Of a DNA stretch of 64,000 nt, positions 42,877 to 50,243 are shown one piece after another (the stretch's first letter is position 1; the number at the start of each line of letters is the position of its first letter). The notes under the pieces are model-generated. The model ran no database searches and was not told where the DNA came from. It saw only the letters and a program-made list of their open reading frames with translations. The position numbers and the translations under genes are program-made. This stretch comes from CAYTGM01 sp964437365. Its GTDB lineage: Bacteria; Sumerlaeota; Sumerlaeia; SLMS01. The stretch is from positions 62,001-126,000 of the forward strand of contig CAYTGM010000006.1 in the NCBI GenBank assembly GCA_964437365.1, given 5' to 3'.

Positions 42877-44295
42877 ATGGATTGTATTGAGGAGACTTCC
42901 TCAGAATACGACCTTATCATCATCGGTGCAGGAATCACAGGCCTCAGCGTCGCCTTGAGAGCACAACAACTTGGTGCCCGTGTGCTACTTTTCGAGAAGA
43001 CAAATCGCGCTGGAGGAGTCATTCAGAGTGAACAGAGGAACGGCTATCTTCTGGAGCGAGGTCCAAACAGCTACTCAAGCTTTGGCCAGCAGGAAGAAGA
43101 TCTTCTAAAGGATCTTGGTCTTCAGAATAGACGTCTGCGCAAGGATATCAGAAAGACCGATCGGTATATATGGCACAGCGGCAACCTCCACCAGGTTTCC
43201 TTCTCTCCACTCTCTTTTCTATCCAGCTCACTGCTCTCCCCCAGTGCGAAGCTCTCCATATTGCGTGGACTTGTAAAACCTTTTCACCTGAAGCGAAGCG
43301 ATCCCTCCCTCGGGGCCTTCTTTCGAGAAGTTTTTGGGGACGAGTTTGTTGAGACACTTCTCAAACCTGGCTTCGCAGGTATATATGCCGCAGACGCTGA
43401 CGAAGTCAGCATGGAGACCACTCTTGGTAAATTCTATGATGCGGCTAAGAGTTCAAATTCCCTTCTTGGAACCATGCTGGAACTGCGGCGGCGAAAAAAG
43501 AAAGACCCAAGTACTGGTCAGAAGCGAACGCCCAAATACCTGACGACCTATCAGAACGGGCTGGAAGAGCTTCCCACAGCAATGGCAGAAACTCTCCGTG
43601 CTTCAGGTCGCACAGAAATAAAGCTCTCAACGACTCCTATTCTCAGCTACATCAATAGCGAAAACCGCTGGTCCGTGAAGTTTGAAAACCTGGTAGCATC
43701 TTCAAAAAACCTTGTTCTGGCAACACCTTCCTTCGAAGCTGAAGGCTACCTGGGTGATATCAAAAAGACTCTTGCAGCACAACTCTCTGAAATACCCCAT
43801 GCGAACTTGAATGTACTTCATGTTGGACTAAAGAGTAAAGAGGTCGGAGAGACGCGTGACGGATTCGGCTTTCTCACAAAACGTAACGAGAATGTGCGCG
43901 CGCTGGGGATGATCTGGAACAGTTCGATTTTCAAGAACAGAGCACCAGAAGGACATCGCCTCATGACTTGCTTTTATGGAGGAGCCATCGATCCCGAGGC
44001 TACTCACCTTGACCATGATACCCTGGAAAAGACCGTTAAGCGTGACCTGATGAAAGCCATGAAATGGAGAGGAAAGGAACTGGACCTGTTCGAAGTGACA
44101 AGATGGACGCCGGCGCTGCCTCTTCTTCGCCCTGGCCATGCTCGCCGTATGAAAAAGCTTGTTTCGCAGCTTCCGGAAGGGATGCACCTCGCTGGAAACT
44201 ATGTTGGCAAGGTTTCTGTTCCTGATCGCGTAAGGGAAGGTTTTGACCTCGCAGAAAAACTCCTTCGGAAGAATCGAAAAAGAGATGATGACTGA
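42877..44295 (+). CDS. hemY: Protoporphyrinogen oxidase, HemY type
   Basis: Oxidises protoporphyrinogen IX to protoporphyrin IX using FAD and oxygen. 472 residues. The dinucleotide-binding motif is IIIGAGITGLSVA followed by FEKTNRAGGVIQSEQRNGYLLERGPNSY, the PPO signature, and the C-terminal FAD-contacting segment is GMHLAGNYVGKVSVPDRV. It overlaps the start of hemH by 11 bp, so coupled translation is likely. Some HemY proteins in Gram-positives make coproporphyrin, but with HemN upstream the classical protoporphyrin route fits. Confidence 0.93.
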   Translation: MDCIEETSSEYDLIIIGAGITGLSVALRAQQLGARVLLFEKTNRAGGVIQSEQRNGYLLERGPNSYSSFGQQEEDLLKDLGLQNRRLRKDIRKTDRYIWHSGNLHQVSFSPLSFLSSSLLSPSAKLSILRGLVKPFHLKRSDPSLGAFFREVFGDEFVETLLKPGFAGIYAADADEVSMETTLGKFYDAAKSSNSLLGTMLELRRRKKKDPSTGQKRTPKYLTTYQNGLEELPTAMAETLRASGRTEIKLSTTPILSYINSENRWSVKFENLVASSKNLVLATPSFEAEGYLGDIKKTLAAQLSEIPHANLNVLHVGLKSKEVGETRDGFGFLTKRNENVRALGMIWNSSIFKNRAPEGHRLMTCFYGGAIDPEATHLDHDTLEKTVKRDLMKAMKWRGKELDLFEVTRWTPALPLLRPGHARRMKKLVSQLPEGMHLAGNYVGKVSVPDRVREGFDLAEKLLRKNRKRDDD

Positions 44296-45841
44296 GAAAA
44301 AGCGCAAAAAAGTACAGGTATTTTGCCTGACCTATGGTGAACCCGCCGAAAATACATTTCCTCCACAATTTGAATACTCTCACCTGATATTGAACCGTTT
44401 GACGCGTCGGGTGGCCCCAATACCTAAATTCGTCACTCCACTGCTCGCGGCACGCCGGGCAAGAGAACGCTGCCGGACATTTATTGAGAAAGAGTGGAAC
44501 TCACCTCTTGAAGAAATTACCCTCAAACAGGTTGAGCAAATAGATGAGCTCCTCTCTGAGATGCGTCCAGACTGCGACTTTGAATGTCAGATGGTGACAG
44601 AGTTTCGCCCGCCCCTTCTTGATAAATATCTCGATGTCCTCGAGCACGACCCTCCCGATGAAATTCTTGTTATCCCTCTATACGTTGCGGAGAGCGACTT
44701 CACCTCAGGGATCAGCCGCACCGACTTCGAACAATGGCACAAAAAAAAACGCGGCAAACACCACCTGCCTGCTCCGAAATATACGGTCGGCCTTGGCTTC
44801 GAGGATGTCTATGCAGATGCGATAGCCGATTACATCTTGAGAAAATGTGATGAAGCTGGATGGACTGAAGAACAGCGGAAAAACGCAGCACTTATTCTTG
44901 GTGCCCATGGAACCGTTGTGACCATTCCTCCCGGCATGAACAGTGGCGCTCAGGAAACAGGCAACCACTTTCGCCTCTTACGTAAAAGACTGAAAGATAA
45001 GTTTGGCTGGATGCGTATCGGCTGGCTGAACCATACCCTGGGTGGCATGTGGACGACTCCATCTGTCGAAGAAGCAGCAAAAGAAGCTCAAGAAGAGAAA
45101 GATCTGAGGAACGTTATATACTTTCCATTCGGCTTTATCGGCGATAATGGAGAATCGATGCTAGAGGGCCAGGATCAGCTGGATGAGTATGAATGGGAGA
45201 ACCGACTCGATATTCCCTGCCCCAACGATGACAAAGAAGTACTCAAAGCCGTTTGCCACAAAGCCATTGAAGTTCTTGAGGGACCAGAAGCCTCGTGGAA
45301 AACTGTCGGTGAAGGTAATAAAAAATATATTCGCCCCGAACCTCCTATTTTAAGAGGAGAAGAAACTCCCTTTTCTCTGGGACCACGACCTCTGGCTATT
45401 ATTGCCGCAGCCTTTTGGCTCCTGCTCGGGATTTTTCTTACCAAAAGAGGAGTCCAGTATTACTTCGAACTGGACTCTAACCTCACGGCAATTATTGTCC
45501 TGTTGGCGGCCACTTATTTCGCGTATATAAAAGGGAAACACGTCTTCGTTGGTCTAGCGATTAAGAACCTGACAAGAATCAGTCGCTTACCGATTCCCTC
45601 CAACATCAAGCATGTTTTTTCAAAGGCTTCATGGATAGTTATCGCAGTCATGGCAGTGTTTGGCATGTCGTTGCGGGCCATCCCCATGGCTGACAGCCTG
45701 AGAGCATTCATCCTGCTGACGGTAGGACCTGCTATGCTTGCAGGCGCATATACCTACTTTGCGAAGATGGAAATCATCGAAAAAAGATCCGTTGAGAAAC
45801 TGGCAAAGACGACTCGGGCGAGAAATGAAGCATTCAGTTAA
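44285..45841 (+). CDS. hemH: Ferrochelatase with C-terminal membrane extension
   Basis: Inserts Fe(II) into protoporphyrin IX, completing haem. 518 residues, much longer than ordinary ferrochelatase (about 310-370). The catalytic part shows VFCLTYGEPAEN, LGAHGTVVTIPPGMNSGAQETGNHF (His conserved), and FPFGFIGDNGESMLEGQDQLDEYEW. The final 170 residues after about 365 carry four to five hydrophobic segments (for example LAIIAAAFWLLLGIFL, LTAIIVLLAATYFAYI, ASWIVIAVMAVFGMSL). The extension may anchor the enzyme to the membrane next to HemY. Two start codons ATGATG at 44285/44288 are possible. Confidence 0.92.
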   Translation: MMTEKKRKKVQVFCLTYGEPAENTFPPQFEYSHLILNRLTRRVAPIPKFVTPLLAARRARERCRTFIEKEWNSPLEEITLKQVEQIDELLSEMRPDCDFECQMVTEFRPPLLDKYLDVLEHDPPDEILVIPLYVAESDFTSGISRTDFEQWHKKKRGKHHLPAPKYTVGLGFEDVYADAIADYILRKCDEAGWTEEQRKNAALILGAHGTVVTIPPGMNSGAQETGNHFRLLRKRLKDKFGWMRIGWLNHTLGGMWTTPSVEEAAKEAQEEKDLRNVIYFPFGFIGDNGESMLEGQDQLDEYEWENRLDIPCPNDDKEVLKAVCHKAIEVLEGPEASWKTVGEGNKKYIRPEPPILRGEETPFSLGPRPLAIIAAAFWLLLGIFLTKRGVQYYFELDSNLTAIIVLLAATYFAYIKGKHVFVGLAIKNLTRISRLPIPSNIKHVFSKASWIVIAVMAVFGMSLRAIPMADSLRAFILLTVGPAMLAGAYTYFAKMEIIEKRSVEKLAKTTRARNEAFS

Positions 45842-45922
45842 CCACCTCTTGCGAGGAAACAGCAACTTGTGTCATCTGAGTTCCTCCACTCATCGAGAAG
45901 CGATCCAGTCGATCGAGAAATT

Positions 45923-46300
45923 CTAAAGAAAAAGAGTGATAAAAGGTAGCACTCCGAAGACAAACCAGATCAGGCCGAAAATTCCACCGCATACAATACC
46001 AACGATTGCATGCACCGATCCTTTGATATGTGGATTCTCCCGCTTTGCTTTCAGACCCAGGATTCCCAATATAACAGCCACGAATCCAAGAAAGACTCCA
46101 AGACAGGGGATAATGGAGAAGATACCGAGATAATATGAAGTCAAGGCCAACGGGTTCTTGTAGGGAATCACCCCTCCAGTCGCATCACCCTGTTCGACGA
46201 CTTCTTGCGGCAGCTCGGGTTGATTGACAAGGTTTGATCCACAATTAGAACAGATGCTCAGTCCGTTCTCATTTTCAAAACTGCATCTCTGACACTTCAT
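45923..46300 (-). CDS. Zinc-ribbon plus DUF4190 membrane protein
   Basis: 125 residues. The N-terminal zinc ribbon is CQRC...CSNC (residues 3-23), then after a linker two transmembrane helices with the DUF4190 pattern (LALTSYYLGIFSIIPCLGVF and VHAIVGIVCGGIFGLIW). The function of this small membrane family is unknown to me. ATG 46300 is preceded by GAGGAATAGAC. It is convergent with hemH and about 130 bp from the next gene upstream on its strand. Confidence 0.85.
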   Translation of the reverse strand: MKCQRCSFENENGLSICSNCGSNLVNQPELPQEVVEQGDATGGVIPYKNPLALTSYYLGIFSIIPCLGVFLGFVAVILGILGLKAKRENPHIKGSVHAIVGIVCGGIFGLIWFVFGVLPFITLFL

Positions 46301-46428
46301 GTCTATTCCTCATTCCTCTAGTATTACATAGGACCTGGATTGTGTTATTTGTTCCTTGTATCTCCTAGAGTCTGGCAATACTCCTCCCATGACGACAAGC
46401 GGAAGATAGAGTGCAATATTCTAAATTC

Positions 46429-46698
46429 TCATTTAGTGGAAATATTCAGTCGAAACCATTCCGCTACTTGATCTTCATTCATTTCACCTGAAGCGACTGC
46501 CAATATGACTTCGACAGGCTCCATTTCCTTAGCATTAAATGTATATCCATTGAGTTCCAGGAAAAGGACTCCTGCGACGAATTCTGTTTGCAGATTGCCA
46601 TCATTAAAGGGATGATTTCTCATAATACCGAAGCAAAAGAGTAGCCGCACTAGAGCGTCGCTTAGGTGATAGCGCTCTCGACTTTCCAGTACCTTCAA
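46429..46698 (-). pseudogene. Doc/Fic-family remnant coupled to RNA ligase gene
   Basis: 89 codons beginning with TTG 46698, only 4 bp after the stop of the RNA ligase gene. The segment NHPFNDGNLQTEFVAGVLFLELNGY corresponds to the Doc catalytic loop HPFxDGNKRT and its following helix, and the C-terminal region EVILAVASGEMNEDQVAEWF is typical of Doc. However the K and R of GNKR are L and Q here, and about 30-40 N-terminal residues usual in Doc are missing. No Phd antitoxin is visible. It could be an inactivated toxin, or a repurposed domain translated together with the ligase. Confidence 0.55.
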
Positions 46699-46702
46699 GT
46701 AT

Positions 46703-48121
46703 TTAGTCTTTCTTTCGGTATGACCAATCTTTCATCAGGTCGGGAGTTACCACTTCCTTCTTGAAGTATTGAATTAAATCATTCCGATGCTTTTTCTTAA
46801 TCATTTCCTCTAGAGACTTATTGGAACGAAGGCAAAAAAGCCCACTGACCAATTCTTTAGGACCTTCACGATTAATGGTGATTGCAAAATCCTTTTGAGA
46901 TTCGATTTTTTCAAATCTCTGATAGATATTACGTATCCTTTGAGAGATCTCAGAAACTCTATTTTCAACTTGGGAAGCAAAGTCTCGAACCGATTCCCGA
47001 ACCTCTTCGGGTATGGATTCCAGGAAATGGTTCCAATCATCATTACCATATGTACAGATTTTCTGTATCAACTGCCTATTAGACAAACCGAGTAACCCAA
47101 TATATCTAACGGCTAGATATTGCCATGTTTTAACCTTTATGAAAAGACCATTTCCAAAACGAACAACCCAGCCTTCTTCAACAGCATCTGAATTACCATT
47201 CTCTGCAATTTTCACGAGGTCTTCAAAGTCAATGGGTTGAACATTTACCGACGTCACCCCGTACTCTTTAGCAAAATCCGAAACTTCAGAATAACTCAGC
47301 AGCTTAGACTCGCGATGGTCACGAACTCCGATGAGAATCAAATCCGTGTCCCCATACTCAACGATCAGGCCACTATCTGGCTTTATCAATTCGAAGATCA
47401 GAGTATACCGCTCCCAGTCTAAAGAGTCCAGGTTTCGATATCTCTCACGATAAATAATCTGGGCCTGTCGGGTCTGATCATTGTCGAAAGATGATCGTGT
47501 AGAGAAACACACCTTAGCCTCATATGAGAAAGCAGTAACCATAGATCCATCGAATTTCGTGGATATTTCGTAGCCAGATGCGATTGGTAGAGATCTAAAC
47601 ATCGCTTCTGGATGGCTATCCAAATTGAAGAACTTGTCAAAAGGGTGAGCGATTAACTTTTTTTCTACGGTGTCAATAACCGCCCCTCGACATTGGCGAT
47701 TAAAGTCATTCCATAACTCATGGGGGATATCATCATTATAGTCTAGAATTACCAGGTGCCCCTGTCTCTTACAATTAACGCTATTATCTTTACAAAAAGG
47801 GATCAGCTTGTCTAGATCCCATTGAGTATGATCTTGAATGATATCTTGAAGTGATTTCATCTTACTATCGGATACCGCTTCGTTCGGAGGAAAAAGAAGC
47901 GATAGCGTACTGCCCTCCTTTAAAAAAGTTTCTTTTGTGCGAATGTCCGAACGAGGTTTTATCGAAGCGCTCCTGAAATAAACAAGAGAAATTAAGGCGC
48001 TACTTTTTTCACAATCGGGATTCATCACTTCAGCTCTCAATTCCTGACAGGTAAACTGATTCGACTCCGAAGAATCATACTCTATGAAATCGCGTATTTT
48101 CGTCCGACGCAAAACACCCAT
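46703..48121 (-). CDS. T4 Rnl1-like RNA ligase
   Basis: ATP-dependent RNA ligase of the phage T4 RNA ligase 1 type, joining 5'-phosphate and 3'-OH RNA ends. Visible nucleotidyltransferase motifs: CRGAVID, HPFDKFFNLDSHPEAMF, motif I KFDGS with lysine K189, motif IIIa/III TLIFELIKP, VRDH, motif IV EEGWVVRF, motif V IKVKT (K329, K331). These align in order and spacing with T4 Rnl1. The frame begins at ATG 48121, but the ATG at 47860 would give 385 residues, close to T4 Rnl1 (374), with a similar N-terminus. Base use is more AT-rich than the neighbours. Natural roles include tRNA repair after anticodon nuclease attack. Confidence 0.88.
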   Translation of the reverse strand: MGVLRRTKIRDFIEYDSSESNQFTCQELRAEVMNPDCEKSSALISLVYFRSASIKPRSDIRTKETFLKEGSTLSLLFPPNEAVSDSKMKSLQDIIQDHTQWDLDKLIPFCKDNSVNCKRQGHLVILDYNDDIPHELWNDFNRQCRGAVIDTVEKKLIAHPFDKFFNLDSHPEAMFRSLPIASGYEISTKFDGSMVTAFSYEAKVCFSTRSSFDNDQTRQAQIIYRERYRNLDSLDWERYTLIFELIKPDSGLIVEYGDTDLILIGVRDHRESKLLSYSEVSDFAKEYGVTSVNVQPIDFEDLVKIAENGNSDAVEEGWVVRFGNGLFIKVKTWQYLAVRYIGLLGLSNRQLIQKICTYGNDDWNHFLESIPEEVRESVRDFASQVENRVSEISQRIRNIYQRFEKIESQKDFAITINREGPKELVSGLFCLRSNKSLEEMIKKKHRNDLIQYFKKEVVTPDLMKDWSYRKKD

Positions 48122-48528
48122 GAGTCAACGCATAGATCCATCCATGTGTCTCCAATAGCTCTGTTCATCTCTCTCACGGGCACATATGATAGGACTTCGA
48201 CGTCGAACATTGATGCTAGATTACTTGATGCTATATCGTAGTCACCGAATGGCAACCCTATGTAAGATCAAACGAGAGATAATAAGTTATTCTAAAGTCT
48301 CTTTGATCATGATATAATAGAGTATGAGGCGCGGCGTGCAAGTCTTGAAATTGCTCAAGAGTTTATCAGATAGTCCCAAAGAAAGAAGTATTGCCCAACG
48401 TCTTTTCCCGACATCGCCATTCGGGACCATCTAGCCCATTTGCCCCCGTGTTCGTCGGCACTGAACTCGACTGAGAGATTGGGCAAAGGCGAGATATAGA
48501 CATACATCAAGTGAAGGGGCATGAATAA
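48122..48528. other. Spacer between RNA ligase and phosphatase genes
   Basis: About 407 bp without a convincing gene. It contains a perfect 12-bp palindrome TTCGACGTCGAA (48196-48207) and the direct repeat TTGATGCTA at 48210-48218 and 48225-48233, near the RNA ligase start. A TATAAT box is at 48313-48318 on the plus strand without an obvious -35. A 24-codon open stretch ending TAG at 48373 is discussed as rejected. Confidence 0.55.
48196..48233. promoter_or_regulatory. Palindrome and direct repeats upstream of RNA ligase
   Basis: TTCGACGTCGAA is a perfect 12-bp palindrome (48196-48207), immediately followed by two copies of TTGATGCTA separated by 6 bp. It lies about 75 bp upstream of the longest ligase start, where an operator would be expected. 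Confidence 0.5.
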
Positions 48529-49068
48529 TCATGAATTCTTGTATTTGTTTCGCCAGCCCCTCTTTTCAATTCTTCTGATGTTCTTTGCCTCCCTGAGATC
48601 GAGAAGGTAGCGACTTAGGTACTTTAATTCCTGATCTTCATAGTCCCCTTCAAACGGCCGAATTCGCACCAGGTTCCCGTAGTTTCTTCTAAGCTTTGCA
48701 GGCGTATCGTCGACAACGATGATATCCTGCAATGAATAGCCCTTCCTTTTGACCTTCTTCAGATCTTTAATCCAGATAGGCTCGAGTAATTCATGATCAA
48801 AACTTCTCACACAACGACCGCGAGAAAAGACAAACTCCAGCGTCCGTCCTTTGAATACCTCACCAACAACCTCTTCCGCATAGCTCTTTGAAGAAGAAGT
48901 CCAAACTGCAACCTTGAAGTACCTAAAGCACAGATCGAGGAACTCTTCAAGACCAGGTCTCCTGTACACCGCATAAGAGCCAACGCAAAAATCTTCTTTT
49001 GCCCCGGAAACCGTTTCATCCGTTGCATAAATGAGCGTCTCATCCAAGTCTAGAATCAACAACTTCAT
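48529..49068 (-). CDS. FCP1/NIF-type HAD phosphatase
   Basis: 179 residues from ATG 49068. HAD motif I is LLILDLDETLIY (DxDxT, D7 and D9), motif II VAVWTSSSKSY, motif IV DIIVVDDTPAKLRRNYGN, the pattern of the NLI-interacting-factor/FCP1-like phosphatases that in eukaryotes dephosphorylate RNA polymerase II CTD. Bacterial members have no settled substrate. T4 polynucleotide kinase-phosphatase also uses a DxDxT HAD domain for 3'-end healing, so with the RNA ligase gene nearby an RNA end-processing role is conceivable, but unproven. The ribosome-binding site is weak. It has a 23-bp gap to the YkgJ gene upstream on the same strand. Confidence 0.85.
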   Translation of the reverse strand: MKLLILDLDETLIYATDETVSGAKEDFCVGSYAVYRRPGLEEFLDLCFRYFKVAVWTSSSKSYAEEVVGEVFKGRTLEFVFSRGRCVRSFDHELLEPIWIKDLKKVKRKGYSLQDIIVVDDTPAKLRRNYGNLVRIRPFEGDYEDQELKYLSRYLLDLREAKNIRRIEKRGWRNKYKNS

Positions 49069-49091
49069 CACGTGTTTACATCATACCTCCC

Positions 49092-49490
49092 CTACCCCGA
49101 GATGGTTTTCTTTCCTACGGGCGGGAGGCCTTCGAGGGCCCTCAGGCCGTCGCAGTATTTCAGTGCGTTCTTCGGGCGCCATTGAAAGGGGAAGCCGCGG
49201 CATTGCTCTGGTTTGACTTTTTGAATGCGGCAACCAGCCAGGCCTTTTTCATCGACCTCCAAAAATATACACGACTGCTCTTCGTCTTTTTGATCAAGAA
49301 GATGAGTGTCTGCTCCGCTATCGTCGCAATATTCATCAAGAAACTCTTCTCTGTCTATACCAAGAAAAGAGGAGATTTGATCAATGTCTGTTTCGGTGAG
49401 CTCAACGAAGCCGTCGCCCCGGCAGCAGTTGCCGCAGCGGTGACATTGAAACTCTTTCTTGTAAGGCCAGCCGACGGTTCTTTTGGTCAT
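49092..49490 (-). CDS. YkgJ-family cysteine cluster protein
   Basis: 132 residues. The N-terminus carries FQCHRCGNCCRGDGFVELTETDI, i.e. the CxxCxxCC metal or iron-sulfur site of YkgJ proteins (residues about 17-24 from ATG 49490), and further cysteines occur in SCIFLE, GCRI and EQCRGFPF. The family is widespread and its function unresolved. A TTG at 49496 is two codons upstream. The gene overlaps no neighbours and lies between the phosphatase and rpsU genes on the same strand. Confidence 0.87.
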   Translation of the reverse strand: MTKRTVGWPYKKEFQCHRCGNCCRGDGFVELTETDIDQISSFLGIDREEFLDEYCDDSGADTHLLDQKDEEQSCIFLEVDEKGLAGCRIQKVKPEQCRGFPFQWRPKNALKYCDGLRALEGLPPVGKKTISG

Positions 49491-49520
49491 AGTCAATGAG
49501 GATGAGGAGGGAATAAAGAT

Positions 49521-49540
49521 GCCCGACCTGAAGGCCGGGC
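49521..49540 (-). terminator. Terminator-like hairpin after rpsU
   Basis: GCCCGACCT-ga-AGGCCGGGC, 9-bp arms with one mismatch. On the minus strand it is followed by ATCTTTATT. It sits 32 bp beyond the rpsU stop. Confidence 0.65.
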
Positions 49541-49572
49541 AATTATAGGAACACGAAAAACAGTGTTAGATC

Positions 49573-49785
49573 TTACATGTTTTCCATGCGCTTTTTCTGT
49601 TTCAGCATACGACGGCGAAGTTTTCTCAGAGAAGCTTCTTCTTTTCTCTTCTTCTTCACAGAAGGTTTTTCGTAAAATTCGCGACGTCTTACTTCGGCAA
49701 GGATACCAGCTTTCTGGCATTCTTTCTTGAAGCGCTTGAGAGCGCGATCAATAGCCTCGTCATCTTGAAGGACGATTTCACTCAC
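49573..49785 (-). CDS. rpsU: 30S ribosomal protein S21
   Basis: 70 residues from GTG 49785. The sequence DEAIDRALKRFKKECQKAG and EVRRREFYEKPS are the conserved bS21 blocks, followed by the usual Lys/Arg-rich helix (KKKRKEEASLRKLRRRM). It sits at the mRNA exit on the small subunit and helps initiation. An in-frame ATG at 49812 would add nine residues not found in S21 and has no ribosome-binding site. The GTG start is preceded by AAAGGGGG which lies in a hairpin (49788-49800), suggesting that access is controlled. Confidence 0.93.
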   Translation of the reverse strand: MSEIVLQDDEAIDRALKRFKKECQKAGILAEVRRREFYEKPSVKKKRKEEASLRKLRRRMLKQKKRMENM

Positions 49786-49787
49786 TA

Positions 49788-49800
49788 GGGGTGACACCCC
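49788..49800 (-). promoter_or_regulatory. Shine-Dalgarno-sequestering hairpin before rpsU
   Basis: On the minus strand the SD-like GGGGT pairs with ACCCC (loop GTC), ending two bases before the GTG start. This would mask ribosome binding until melted. Confidence 0.5.
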
Positions 49801-49899
49801 CTTTCGGGTCATAGAAGATCATCTCAGGTAGGCATACCTATCCCGAGGAAGAAAGAGTAAATGTGAGTCGCCGCGCCTCAGTCAAGGAGAATCAAAGTA

Positions 49900-50167
49900 A
49901 AGGATGAGTGCAGAAGGATGAACGAGGACATAATAAGGATGAAGGCAGAAGGATGAATACCATATGGTGCTGAATCGTTGTCTTTGAGCGTTGTCCTTGT
50001 CGGCGGTTAGCAGTGATCTTCGGAACTATCAGAGAGAGGGCTGATGAGAAAATAACGAGTCAACTTTAAGCCGCGAATTGACACTTCACTTCATTCTTCC
50101 AGTTTCATACCTCATCTTCACTTTTCACACTTCCGGATTCATCCTTCATACGTCTGCACTTATCCTT
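49900..50167. repeat. AAGGATGA direct and inverted repeats (MITE-like)
   Basis: A 23-bp unit beginning AAGGATGA and ending GCAGAAGGATGAA occurs at 49900-49922 and 49935-49957 (two mismatches, 35-bp period). Its reverse complement with a small insertion is at 50138-50167. The block could fold into one long imperfect hairpin. Confidence 0.65.
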
Positions 50168-50184
50168 ACTCCCTCCTCACCCGG

Positions 50185-50243
50185 TGACGGACGTCTGTTC
50201 GACGTCTTATCTACGTCTTACCTACGACTCGAGACGTCCGTCA
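50185..50243. repeat. Perfect 12-bp inverted repeat TGACGGACGTCT
   Basis: TGACGGACGTCT at 50185-50196 and AGACGTCCGTCA at 50232-50243, 35 bp apart. The interval holds further GACGTC and CTACGTCTTA copies. There is no open gene inside. Confidence 0.75.

Noticed and set aside
48303..48373. Short open stretch with plausible protein-like text (EYEARRASLEIAQEFIR, then stop)
   Set aside because: Only 24 codons, no start codon with a ribosome-binding site, and preceded by a stop; could be a gene fragment but cannot be supported.
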